In this document: in pieces, positions 53,691-63,979 of the stretch | Position numbering within the stretch: the first letter of the stretch is position 1 | How the letters are laid out: the number at the start of each line of letters is the position of its first letter | Made by a program: the position numbers and the translations under genes | Source: Maratus speciosus | Taxonomy: Eukaryota; Arthropoda; Arachnida; Araneae; Salticidae | Direction: 5' to 3' | DNA: 64,000 bases | NCBI GenBank assembly: GCA_963932465.1 | Contig: OZ010786.1 | Location: forward strand, 597,855,038 to 597,919,037 | The notes under the pieces: generated by a model | The model's database searches: none | Told to the model about the DNA's origin: nothing | Seen by the model: only the letters and a program-made list of their open reading frames with translations

Positions 53691-53999
53691 GTTTTCTGCA
53701 TACTATGAATTCACGATTTCATTCAAAACATGTTCTGACATCAAATGTATTATTATACTCTAAGTAGTATATATTATACTCTAAGAGTATTATCATACTC
53801 TATTATTTCCAAAAATTTGTTAAACTCATTCGGCATTTTCTAACAAAGTGTTTTAAAAAAACTAATAACAATTCTTCCAAATTTAGTTAATCAGTTGCTT
53901 TTTAAAAGTTGGAACTGGCTTGTGATTATCAAATTCATGAGTTTGTCTTTCTTAATGAATTTTGTTCGGTAGCTCGCGCTTTCTTCAGGATATGTTTAA

Positions 54000-54310
54000 C
54001 CATGACCAAAGTTATGTTCGAACATGTTTAACCATGTTCGGATATGCTCAAAGATAGTTCGAGTATATTTAATCATGCTCAAAGTTAGTTGGGATATATT
54101 TAACAATGTTCGGATATGCTCAAAGTTTGTTCAAACATGTTTAACCATGTTTGGGTAGGTTCAAATATTGTCAGGATATATGTTTAACCGTGTTCAAAGT
54201 CATGTTCGAACATGTTTAATCATATTCTGAGATGGTTAACTATGCTTAACGTTATGTTTAACCATGGCCAGAGACATGTTCTGAAACATTCCTTTCCCTT
54301 GCATGAGAAA
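54000..54310. repeat. Minisatellite of ATGTTCGAACATG-like units
   Basis: Irregular ~25-35-bp units combining CATGTT(T)AACCATGTTCG, GGATATGCTCAAAG and AGTTCGAGTATATTTAATC. The last ~180 bp (54195-54375, TTCGAACATGTTTAATCATA to GCATGAACGTAAAT) recur at 55410-55585. Confidence 0.8.
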
Positions 54311-54479
54311 AGTATGTTATTTCAAAAATATTAACAGTTTAAGAAAAATAATGCTTTTTGCATGAACGTAAATTTAAGGGTAGTATCTATCTATATAAAT
54401 GTTTAAGTAAAAGCATACATCCACGTCTACGTGTCTCTAAATATATGAAAGTTAAATGTTTATGTATGGGTTCTTGTGT

Positions 54480-54516
54480 AAAATAGATATATAGATATAT
54501 ATATGTATATATGATG

Positions 54517-54567
<51 letters not shown>

Positions 54568-54680
54568 ATATATATAACATACATATGTATGTATATGTAT
54601 ATGCATATATGTACATGCATATATATATGTATATGTATATTTATATATATGTATATATATACACATATGTATGTATAAAA
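54480..54680. repeat. TA/TATG-rich microsatellite
   Basis: TATATATG, CATATATG and pure TA tracts. Open frames on both strands here (runs of Tyr/Ile/His) are artefacts. Confidence 0.95.
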
Positions 54681-54704
54681 TTTATTAGTTTTAAAAATTA
54701 TAGA

Positions 54705-55300
54705 AAGTTTACAAAGATGATAAAAAGTTTTACAAAGTTTTAACAAAATTTAAAAAAGTTTTAACAAAATTTTAAAAAAAGTTTGTAAAAAAAAGGTTTA
54801 ACAGAAATTTTTTTAACAAAGTAAAAAAGTTTTACAAAAAAAAGTTTTAACAAAAGTAAAAAAAGTTTTAACAAAAAAAATTTTAACAAAAGTAAAAAAA
54901 AAGTTTTAAGAAAAAAAGTTTTATAAAAAAAAGTTTTATACAAAAAGTTTTATAAAAAAAAGTTTTACAAAAAAAGTTTTAACAAAATTTTAAAAAAATT
55001 TTGTAAAAAATTTTTTTTTAACAAAAGTAAAAAAAAAAGTTTTAACAAAATTTCAAAAAAAATGTTTAACAACAAAAAGTTAAAAAGTTAAAAAAAAAGT
55101 TTTAACAAAAAAAAGTTAAAAAAAGTTTTAACAAAAAAGTTAAAAAAAGTTTTAACAAAAAAAAGTTAAAAAAAGTTTTAACAAAAAAGTTAAAAAAGTT
55201 TTAACAAAAAAAACCTTCAAAAAGTTTTAACAAAAAAAGTTAAAACCTTAAAAAGAAATTATAAATTAAAATTTTTACAAAAGTTTTTAAAATAAAATAG
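54705..55300. repeat. AAAGTTTTAACAAA low-complexity tandem tract
   Basis: Some 40 irregular copies of a 13-20-bp unit (AAAAAGTTTTAACAAA and shortened forms AAAAAAGTTAAAAA). Each unit contains the short palindrome GTTAAC or GTTTTAAAAC-like words. No gene. Confidence 0.95.
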
Positions 55301-55404
55301 TTTTAAATATGTTTTTTTAAATTCTGAAAGATTAAAAACTGTCAAAGTTATGAATGAACATGTTCAGATATGTTAAAATATAGTTCGGATTGTTTAAACA
55401 TGCC

Positions 55405-55590
55405 CAAAGTTATGTTCGAATTTGTTTAATCATACTCTGAGATGGTTAACTATGCTTAAAGTTATGTTTAATCATGATAAGAGACATGTTTTGAAACATT
55501 CTTTTTTCGCTTGTATGAGAAAAGTGTGTTATTTCAAAAATATTAACAGTTAGTTTAAAAAATAATGTCTTTTACATAAACGTAATATAT
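55405..55590. repeat. Copy of the minisatellite end
   Basis: Matches 54195-54375: CATACTCTGAGATGGTTAAC, TATGCTTAAAGTTATG, GAGACATGTTTTGAAACATT, GAGAAAAGTGTGTTATTTCA. It stands just upstream of module copy 2, so the duplication unit includes both. Confidence 0.85.
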
Positions 55591-55631
55591 ATTTTTCCTA
55601 AAATACTATGATGCAGAAGGTAGGCGCCAGT

Positions 55632-56160
55632 CTGTCTGCATTCCTAAAATTCCATCACGCCCCCTGTCAATCAACTGGCGTCAGGTTGTCTACAGGTATT
55701 GCCACAGGATGTCATCATTCCTGAAAGCTCGCTTCTGATTGGTTGTTACCGGTCACGTGATCTGTTATCAGTGACCTTGATCTCTAATCAGTGACCTTCA
55801 TCTGCAGGTGTTAGACCCCGCGCACATCAGTTGTGTCTTGGATCTGGTGGATGAAGGTCGTATGTTCTTTAGCTCTCGTTTACCGGACATTTAGCTTAGT
55901 TCTCTGCGGTACTTTATCGTACCTTTTACGGCATAAAATTAACTAAAGTTACCGTCGACTTTTCAGTTTCATGCTATTTTCAATGACTCTGCTTGCTTCA
56001 ATCAACAAAAGGTATGTATAATTATTTTGTCTTTTAAGTGTAATGTTTGTCTAGTGTTTCTTAAAACAAAAAAGTTTTAACAAACTTATAACAATCCTTT
56101 CAAAATGAGTCTTTCAATTTATTTATTTGCTTTATTAAATTGAACTTAAAATTTCACATT
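55632..56160 (+). promoter_or_regulatory. Promoter/first-exon-like module, copy 2
   Basis: Collinear with copy 1: CCCCCTGTCAATCAACTGGC, TATTGCCACAGGATGTCATC, TGATTGGTTG, GGTCACGTGATCTGTTATCA, then an internal partial duplication (CAGTGACCTTGATCTCTAAT), AGGTGTTAGACCCCGCGCAC and TGCGGTACTTTATCG. The ATG at 55983-55985 opens nine codons (MTLLASINK) plus two bases before the donor at 56012 (AAAAG|GTATGT). Compared with copy 1 a 24-bp piece is missing, which keeps both frame and splice phase. All base differences in the shared codons change the amino acid, so purifying selection on protein is not shown. Confidence 0.45.
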
Positions 56161-56821
56161 CTACATTACTTAATTCAAAACATGTTCTATCATTCTCGAT
56201 ATTCAACTTGTGTTTCACAAGTTTTGCTTTCATTAGTTTTATCTGTGATTTCATTTAAAAAAAACAATTGTTGAAAAAATAAACTCGAAAAATATATTTT
56301 CAAACAATGTGATTTGTTTAACATATTACTTCTAACAACAAAACTAAAAATATGTCATTGAAGTTTGCCATTTACTTTTTTCTAAATTAAAACTGACTCA
56401 AAATTCATTGTTAAAAGCGATTTTTGTCACGTAGCAATCAGATTTCTCTCACTCATATGTTTGATAATTTAATTAAAGACATCTACTTTCAGAGTATTAT
56501 CTAAAAGATTTATTCTGTTTTCAAATAATCGTCTTTCTATTTCAAAGTATTTTAATAACAGCATCTGTTAGTTTGTAAACAAAATGAATGAAAACTTTCG
56601 TTAAAAAGTTGTCTTTGGATTAAAGAACAACTTAAAAATATCTATTTGTGTTTCAACCTTTTTAAGAAAATCAAGCGTTATTCTTTTGAAAACTTGAAAA
56701 ATAAATACAATTTAATTTATGATAACATTAGTTTAATTTAATGAGAGACATTTATTCATACAACTGTAACGGTTAATGAACGTTTAAAACAAATCTTAGT
56801 TATGTTTGAAGCGATCTTTCT
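56161..56821. other. AT-rich noncoding DNA
   Basis: No gene, paired repeats or RNA recognised. If the modules on either side are first exons, this would be intron. Confidence 0.5.
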
Positions 56822-56825
56822 TTAA

Positions 56826-57024
56826 CCCATTCGGAACCATGAGCGCATATGCACCCACGAAAGTACTTAAAACGTTTGAATTTGATATCAGTAAAAAAAT
56901 AGAAGTAAAATTGATTGTATTTAATTACGTGATTTTTGTGATTTACAAAGTTAATTGAAATAATTAATAAAAAGTAGTGCCAAACGAATAAAATTCATGA
57001 AAAAAAATGCTGGTTCTGAACAGG
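56826..57024. mobile_element. piggyBac-like MITE (TTAA target)
   Basis: Flanked by TTAA (56822-56825, 57025-57028). Ends CCCATTCGGAACCATG and inverted CCTGTTCAGAACCAGC. 199 bp, non-coding. Confidence 0.72.
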
Positions 57025-57028
57025 TTAA

Positions 57029-57969
57029 AAGCTGAGAAAAAGCAATAATAGCATTCTTTTCTTTTAGCAGAAAATATCTGTTTATTTCATCAATTTTAGT
57101 AAAAACTCATTATAAAAAACTTAATACAGTCTCCAGAAAATTAAAAAAATAATTTCTGTTAATTGGAATCTTGATTTTTAATGTATAAAAAGGAAAAAAG
57201 ATTTATATTTGAATCGAAACATGCTCTTTTTATTTTAAATTAAAAATAAAAAAGATTTATCTTCTATTCTTAATTGAACATCTTTGTTGAGATAAGAAAC
57301 ATGGTGATAGGAAATGTCTGAAAACTAATTTTTTTCTTTTTGCCTAAAGCAATACATAGTTTTCATAGTTGAACACTATGAGAGATTGCATCCCACAGGA
57401 AATGCTAAAAGATAAAACACCCCTTTTAAAACTCGCCAGAGGGGTGAGCGTTTCAAAAGTTGCTTGATAACAAACATTATCTACAATTGTTATTTCAACT
57501 AACGTGTGAAACTATGGACTGGCTTCCCATTCGTTTAAAGCTTCGCTAGTTTCAGCAAATCAAAGGGTCTAAAAGTGATGTCATTGAAAACAAAATAATA
57601 TCACAACATTGTAAAACTTCATTCGGAAATCATTTGCGGACTGTTATTTTCTATATTTTGCTAGCGTGTTTTCAAGACCGGGAATTCAATGAAGATTTTC
57701 AATTTTGAAGAAGTAAGTTTTGTTTTGACATGTTGGAAAATTTTGTTTAAAAAAAAAAAATCCACTACTAAAAGTTAATACTTAAAAGCTTCTTTAAATA
57801 GTTATTTTACTAGTTAAAAACATTTATCTAATTGCCTACATTGTTATTTGTTAAAATATATTATCATTAACCTTTTTTGGTATAAGATTCAAACTATCAA
57901 AAGAACTTGTTCGTTCTATTTGAAAAGAGTTCAGTAGCTCGCGCATTTAAAATTATTTCTCCAAATTAG
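57029..57969. other. AT-rich noncoding DNA
   Basis: A weak first-exon-like pattern, ATGAAGATTTTCAATTTTGA followed by AGAA|GTAAGT, is at 57691-57720. TTCAGTAGCTCGCGCATTTA near 57929 resembles TTCGGTAGCTCGCGCTTTC near 53965. Nothing else seen. Confidence 0.4.
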
Positions 57970-58359
57970 TGGATAAGATTAAACTTAAGAAAATTCATAG
58001 CTTTCACATAAATTTACTGTTAACTTGAAAAAATATATTCCTTCATTAGTAACTAATAATAAAATAAAATAAATAAATAAAGTACAAACCACTTTTTCTA
58101 AAAATAAAATAAAACTTTGCGTTATCTATCATTTAAATATCTTAGTTAAAAGCAGTAAAATACTAATTGATACAATACCGGCAAGAAACATCGTTGATAC
58201 GCAACCGTATGGTTACACACAGAATAACCTTTCACTATATACAGAAACCACTTGTCTCGTAGGAGACATGAGAGAAAACTAGCGATTACAACTACTTCGC
58301 ATTCTTTTAGATAAAACACTTAAGAAAATTCAAAAGCTTTCACCTAAATTTCTGTTAAC

Positions 58360-58454
<95 letters not shown>

Positions 58455-58570
58455 CTTTCATTAGTAACTAATAAAAAAATATAAAGTTCATACCACTTTT
58501 TCTGAAAAACAAAACTTTACTTCCTAAGTCACTGAAAATGTCTTAGTTAAAAGATTAAAACTAACTTGCA
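57970..58570. repeat. Tandem duplication interrupted by (TA)n
   Basis: 57970-58180 (AACTTAAGAAAATTCATAGC, CTTTCACATAAATTTACTGT, CATTAGTAACTAATAATAAA, ACCACTTTTTCTAAAAATAA, ATCTTAGTTAAAAGCAG) recurs at 58318-58560 in the same order. The second copy is split by a TA tract at 58364-58451. Confidence 0.8.
58364..58451. repeat. (TA)n microsatellite
   Basis: About 44 uninterrupted TA dinucleotides. Confidence 0.97.
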
Positions 58571-58639
58571 TTCTTATAAATAAAATATATATATCTCAAA
58601 ATAAGTAGTTAAAAAAACTAATATAGAAAGCATATTCAT

Positions 58640-58918
58640 ATGATGAAACAACGGGTTGCAATAATGTGTCCTCTCCGAGCGAGATTTGATAATGATCAAG
58701 TATTTCACCTGTCCAGGAAAAAAAAAATTCCGGGATGTACTGATACAATCTATTTTCTTGAAAGGGAGTGTGTTGCAGTGTATGGGTTCAAAACCTGTAA
58801 TTCTAAAGGTATGTTTTCTTTACAAAACCGTAATGGAATTTGTGTATATGATTCTTTGGATACTCAGAGAAATCGAATAAGCTTGCATGATGTTCCATAT
58901 CATCCAAAACATTCTTAG
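58640..58918 (+). CDS. Unidentified 92-codon frame, possible terminal exon
   Basis: The frame begins MMKQRVAIMCPLRARFDNDQ and continues VFHLSRKKKIPGCTDTIYFL; it has five cysteines, mixed composition unlike the surrounding AT-rich DNA, and ends HDVPYHPKHS. AATAAA follows 70 bp after the stop (58988-58993). In the same frame an AG at 58625-58626 could be a splice acceptor, leaving one base to complete a codon; the candidate first exons at 53545 and 56011 both end with two bases of a codon, so the phases match. Against this, the acceptor lacks a pyrimidine tract and a donor-like AAAG|GTATGT occurs inside the frame at 58807-58816. I do not recognise the protein. A chance frame or part of an unknown repeat remains possible. 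Confidence 0.35.
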   Translation: MMKQRVAIMCPLRARFDNDQVFHLSRKKKIPGCTDTIYFLERECVAVYGFKTCNSKGMFSLQNRNGICVYDSLDTQRNRISLHDVPYHPKHS

Positions 58919-58987
58919 TGTGTATATGGTAACACAATGAGTTCGTGTCGTTGAAAATTAGCTTTACAGGATCTTTATACTCTTTTT

Positions 58988-58993
58988 AATAAA
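58988..58993 (+). terminator. Polyadenylation signal AATAAA
   Basis: AATAAA 70 bp after the stop of the 58640-58918 frame. Such hexamers are common in AT-rich DNA, so it is only supportive in context. Confidence 0.3.
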
Positions 58994-59419
58994 ATCATAG
59001 TGAAATTTTTACATTAGAAGTTTAGGCAATTCTAAGATTGTAAATCCAACATAAATCGGTCGATTCAAAAGTATGTTATTTTTAAGCCTTTCCACAGCAC
59101 TTAGGTCTTCATCTTATGTTAAATATGCTTTAAACTAGGTGAAGTCATTAATTTTCAACTCTTTTTCAGTGTTGCAAAGCACAATATTTCTCCTTTTTCC
59201 AAAAACAGTTGTTCATTAATTTAAAAAAGTTCTTTTCTTAGTTCAAAAAAAAAAAACCGTTTTCGCATTCAGCATATATTTCAGTTAACAATCATCCTTG
59301 ACAATAATTAAACAAAAACATTATTGTTAAAAACTAATTCGCGTTCTTTTGATTAGTAAAAATAATTTATATTCTTTTAAATAATAATTAAATTAAAATA
59401 AATGTAAAGTTGTTTATTA

Positions 59420-59640
59420 AAAGCTTTATTTGAGAAAAAACTTGTTTCGGAAATTAACAAATGACTGAAAGAAAAATTAACTAATTTATTAAAAAGTTTT
59501 ATTACCAAATAACTTACTGAAAAAAAAACTTGTTCGGAAATTAACAAATAACTAAATGAAAATTAACTAATTTATTTAAAACTTTATTACAATGACTAAA
59601 TGAAAAACATGTTTTGAAAATTAACAAATGACTAAAAATT
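59420..59640. repeat. Three tandem ~80-bp units
   Basis: CTTGTTTCGGAAATTAACAA, CTTGTTCGGAAATTAACAAA and CATGTTTTGAAAATTAACAA start successive units at about 59441, 59530 and 59608, each followed by ATGACT(A/G)AA and ATTAACTAATTTATT. Confidence 0.7.
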
Positions 59641-59689
59641 ACAACTTATTTCGTTAAAACTTAAAAATGTATTAACCTTTTTAATTCAG

Positions 59690-59919
59690 TTCGAAATAGG
59701 ATGATGTCATCACAGGTGAGTTTAAAATCCTATAAAGAGAGGGCGCTCGTGTTCATGCCCTCGGGTGAAAGCTATTGTGCTGCCACCTAGGTTCGACTCT
59801 CGTCCAATCAGAAGCAAGCTCCTTATCTGGGTGAAGCCGGTTGTTGCACGCTTCTTCGTTCATTAGCCCGGTGGATGTCACAGAGGTAGGACGTGTCTCG
59901 ACGCTGCTCCGTGGTAAGT
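59690..59919 (+). promoter_or_regulatory. Promoter-like module 3 with splice donor
   Basis: A GC-richer block with GATGATGTCATCACAGG, a TATAAAG box (59732-59738), AGAGGGCGCTCGTGTT, a CCAAT box (CGTCCAATCAGAAGCAAGC, about 59792-59810), and after GCTGCTCCGTG a strong donor GTAAGT at 59914-59919. The CCAAT stretch is the reverse complement of the GCTTCTGATTGG in modules 1 and 2. The only ATG (59874) is closed by TAG after four codons, so this would be a non-coding 5' exon. Confidence 0.4.
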
Positions 59920-59970
59920 ATTTTTTTAATTGCATGCGATCTTTCCTAATGACCTCATCCTTCCTAATCA

Positions 59971-60159
59971 TTCCTTTGTTCTACCTTCCTCTTACAACAG
60001 ACTTTCCTTCATTAATCATCCTCATTAACATTTTCCTTTGTTCTAATCCCTCTCTTACAGTAGACTTTTACTGATTCATGAACGTTATCCTTTGTTCTAA
60101 CCCCTCTCTTACAGTACACTTTTCATTATCGCTTCTTTGCTTTAACCCCTCTACTATAG
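59971..60159 (+). repeat. Four tandem splice-acceptor-like units
   Basis: Units ending TTCCTCTTACAACAG (60000), CCCTCTCTTACAG (60060), CCCTCTCTTACAG (60114) and CCCTCTACTATAG (60159), each preceded by CTTTGTTCTAA-like sequence. Spacing is 60, 54 and 45 bp. All four have a pyrimidine tract plus YAG, the pattern of a 3' splice site, and lie 81-240 bp after the donor at 59914. Confidence 0.7.
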
Positions 60160-60400
60160 TATGTCGCGTGTATGTACGCGCTATCTGTCTCGACTCCGCC
60201 CACCTGTCCATCACTTTCTTATCTCCCCATACCTGTCAATCATTCGACTCCTCCCACCTGTCACTCATCCTTGCTCCTCGCTCCTCAACGCATGACGCCT
60301 GCTGGGGCAGAACCCCCATTTTCCTTCTACTTATATTTATTTGGAAGGGGTCAAAATTACCCCTCGTGTTCCTTGTAGTGTTAAACCATTAAAACTATTC
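60160..60400 (+). other. GC-richer block with repeated CCACCTGTC
   Basis: CGCCCACCTGTCCATCAC, CATACCTGTCAATCATTCGA and CTCCCACCTGTCACTCATCC lie at 60197-60269; the same words occur in modules 1 and 2 (CCCACCTGTCAATCAACTGG). It may be another diverged copy of the module edge. Short open frames here (60078-60392) overlap in two phases and show no domain. Confidence 0.4.
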
Positions 60401-61841
60401 AATATCTTAAAAACATAGATGTCAAATCAAGCGCAAATTTCCCGAGCGCTCTCAGCTAAACATTACACAGATGATGGTGTGTACAAAAGTATTCAATATG
60501 TGGAAAATACAGTGATACTTTCAAGAGATAGTTTGCTTACAAAGACTGTATTAATAAAATTATAGTTTAATTCAAATAGCATAAATAATAATACAAATGT
60601 ATACCAAAAATCGAAACTTCATAAAACTATTTAAGGTATTGAAACATAAAACAAATATCAATGACGTATAAAAATTTGAATTTTTCAAAACTATCATATA
60701 AAATTATTTCAAAGGAACCACTATTACATTATATTACATTACAGTGTCATATAATTCATAAATTTCCTTCGCCGATCTTTCTCAAAAGTCACAAAGTTGG
60801 AAGTCGTATAAAACAATTTCTGATAACGAAATCATGTCAAAAGTTTCTTAAACAAGTAAAATTTGATAATTGTCTGATAAATAAATTCAATTTTCTTAAC
60901 AAAATAAATATTACTTAATGAAAATGGAAAAATAAGCACATCATAAATCATACCAAATAATAATTTTAAAAATAGTTACAGGAAAAGATTTAGATGTCTT
61001 TATTATACGTTGGATTGTTAATTTATAGTACTGTTTAGTTTGTTTGGTAATAAACACTTATTATAGCCTCGAAGATTCAAAGGAAAAAGGTTGTTTGTTA
61101 TTTATTGGTTTCAGGTATATGTAAAAACTTTTATTGTAAAAGAGCGCAGATTAAAAATAAAAATAAATATTTTTTTTATTAAAACATTTTAATATTTTTC
61201 TTCTGCATACGATCCAAGGACTTTTACTTGCTTAAACGGTTTTACACTTTATATTGGCATATGTGCACTTTTTTTTATCTATTATAATTTTTGGTTTTCT
61301 TTTTTCTGGAGTTACTGTGTATAGTAGCCCAAATTTTGCATTTTTTAGCTTGTTATGGCTTATACAAGGTTTAAACCGTACATGTTGTTTGTGGAACTTA
61401 AGATAATTTGAGCCTGAAGATTCTGCCTTGGTTTGACAAATATTTCTATTTATCCAATGTTTACTGAATTTTCATTTCCTTGTTTTTCTTGATATGATGA
61501 TATGCTTTAAAACATTTTTATAAAGAATAAAACTTCATTTATAATTTGTATATTCACAATTGTAGATGATAATTTGTATTGGTTTATAATGGTTATATAT
61601 ATATTTCACTTCCGAAAAATCCAGAAGATTGTTAGCTATGCTATTGCTAAGTAAAATACAACTTGTCGTTGAAAAAAAATATATTTATTTGTAGGATAAT
61701 GATAACAGTTTTTTTGTTACATTTTCTATTTTTTAAATGATATGGTTTGTTTTGTGCCTCACTGACAATAAAATCTGTATTTTTCTCATTTCCTTTTCCT
61801 AAGGTAAGTTAAATACCATATGAAAAATCAATGATTAACCA
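60401..61841. other. AT-rich noncoding DNA
   Basis: No gene or paired repeats seen. The frame across 60661-60918 is AT-biased and lacks any known motif. Confidence 0.5.
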
Positions 61842-61845
61842 TTAA

Positions 61846-62038
61846 CCCTTTGAGTACGGATCACGACTGCTTTTATATTCAATCGTACCACATTTTACAA
61901 AATTTTCCTTTGCGGTAGATTTCTCTGCAAAGTATCTTAACATAAATGTTCTTGCAGTGATTATACACTAAAAAACTGGCATTATTAAAGAAAATATAAT
62001 CCACAAGTACATATTTGTGCCAACCCATAGTGAAAAGG
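61846..62038. mobile_element. piggyBac-like MITE (TTAA target)
   Basis: Flanked by TTAA (61842-61845, 62039-62042). Ends CCCTTTGAGTACGG and inverted CCTTTTCACTATGG. 193 bp, non-coding. Confidence 0.65.
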
Positions 62039-62042
62039 TTAA

Positions 62043-62611
62043 AGAGGCAAGTGATTTCGTGGCTGTAATGTTGAAAACTCCCCAGAGTTTGCGATCAATT
62101 TCATTTAAAAATAAATAAATGGAACTTTTTTTTCTTGAACTACAAAAATAAAAGTTTATTTAAAAATTCTACTACGAAATTATGTTGAATTAAAGGCTTT
62201 AATTAATAAATTTCAAAAGGTTTGTGTTTCGACACGCTTACTGAAATTTTTTATTGATGTATTCTTTCAAACAATCAAAGCTGTTTATTCATATAGTCAT
62301 TTGAGTTACTAAAACATAATATTACCCTACTGACAATATCTTTATTCAAGTTTTTTACTGTACCATCAGATAAAATACTTTGAAATACTACGTACATTGT
62401 GGTGCTACTTACATTGTTTGAGACATCAAAAGTGACGGACTATACTTTGTCAAAAATGGCAGCCTGGAAACCATATGTACTTTTTATTTTATTAGGAAAT
62501 ACATTGTTGTTTCTTTTAGAATTATATCATTACCAACAATTTATAAATAAGACAATGAATATATAAACCTCCCACAAATAAAGTAAATTCAATGATCAAC
62601 CTAGGTAATTA
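62043..62611. other. AT-rich noncoding DNA
   Basis: Nothing recognised in this stretch. Confidence 0.5.
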
Positions 62612-62730
62612 CAGTAGACCCTCTTTTATCCGAAACTCTTTTAACCGAAACTCTCGGTTAACCGAAATCAATTTTTAAAGCCAATTTCTTTTACTATCTT
62701 TTTTCTCGTGTGCAAAATCCGGTATTTTTC
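62612..62730 (+). mobile_element. pogo/Tigger-like left end, fragment
   Basis: TA then CAGTAGACCCTCTTTTATCC with repeated GAAACTCTTTTAACCGAAAC and GGTTAACCGAAATC. The end type matches pogo/Tigger, but no inverted partner was found; a TATATA/CATATA tract at 62750-62818 follows. Confidence 0.6.
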
Positions 62731-63763
62731 GGTTAGCCAAGCGCCAGTGTTATATATACATACATATATATGTATATATACGTATATGCATACATATATT
62801 GTATATATGCACACATATAGGGGAGACTAGGGAGGGTTGACCATATGGGAGGCTTGACCCACCCATCAGTTTTCATATTTAAAAGAATGTCAGACATTTA
62901 TCAATAGGTGTCAACCAAAGCTACCGGAATGCTCAAACAACAATCTCTGTTTCATACAGATAATCGAAATAGGTATGGAAAAAATCAATTATGAGGTGTT
63001 TTTAACCTAAAAGTTGTGTTTTTTAGAAATATTTTGTAAGCTTTTTTCAGATAAAATGTATCACAGAAATTTAAGTAAGCAGGTTTTACGCAATGCAGAA
63101 ATATCGAGCTTTCATTCCAGGCATAACGATTATGCTGTAAGTTAGGCTTACCATAACAATGTGCTATTTTTTATAAAAAGGCTATGTGCGGAGTCTTGAC
63201 CCAGTCAATGTGAGGGACGGTTGAGCAGATGTTCAAGTCTCCATTAACAGATTCACGACGGGAAACGAGAATTCTTGTTTTCATTCAAAATACATCATTG
63301 ACTAAGTGCGTGGCTTCTAACTTACAGAAAATACATTTATATCATGTTGTCCATATTTTTTTTTTAATTGTAAGACATTTCATATTAAATTCGTTCATTA
63401 AAAGATACTTATCGATGCATAAACTGGGGAAACCTATCCAGAACACCGATTTAATAAAGACGTTCAAAACAGGGAGGAGCTTCTACTCTTTTAAAATTCA
63501 GATTTGATAAAAATTGACTGTCGGCGATGTGTTAATAAAGGGGTTTCGGAAATCTTTTTATTATACACTGTGCATAATGAAAGATTAACGGTTATATATA
63601 AAAATGAATCTAAATTTATTCTGCAAAGGTACAGTAAAGTGGGGTGATGAAAAAGAAAATGTTTAAAACTGATATAAGAAAGATGTAAAAAAACTGCTAT
63701 TTGCACTGCTCGAAAAAAAAATAATGAAACATAAATGCGAAAGTTGATAGAAAAATTTTCCAT
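62731..63763. other. TA-rich tract and unassigned repeat-like DNA
   Basis: 62750-62818 is (TATATG)-like microsatellite. 62821-62865 (GGGGAGACTAGGGAGGGTTG, GGAGGCTTGACCCACCC) and 63195-63235 (GTCTTGACCCAGTCAATGTG, GGGACGGTTGAGC) share GG-TTGACC words and may be parts of one MITE-like element, but ends could not be fixed. No gene. Confidence 0.4.
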
Positions 63764-63767
63764 TTAA

Positions 63768-63979
63768 CCCAGGAATGCTCGCGCATATCCAGGATATGTA
63801 CGATTTATACTTTGCCACCAATAAATTCAAACAAAAATCGTCATTTTATGTAATCTTTGCCATTTCGGACAAATTCCACGCTGAATAAATTTTAAGATTA
63901 CTTTATGAGAATTAGTGGTGACAAATGCAATAACTCTGCTCACCATGGGTATGTTATACCTTGCGCGAGTAATGCCGGG
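63768..63979. mobile_element. piggyBac-like MITE (TTAA target)
   Basis: Flanked by TTAA (63764-63767, 63980-63983). Ends CCCAGGAATGCTCGCGCA and inverted CCCGGCATTACTCGCGCA, 13 of 18 matching. 212 bp, non-coding. Confidence 0.78.

Noticed and set aside
54387..54746. 119-codon frame rich in Tyr, Ile and His on the minus strand
   Set aside because: Translation of TA/TATG microsatellite; a mirrored frame exists on the other strand.
60078..60392. Overlapping 104- and 68-codon frames
   Set aside because: Two phases are open at once over CT-rich repeats; neither has a recognisable domain.
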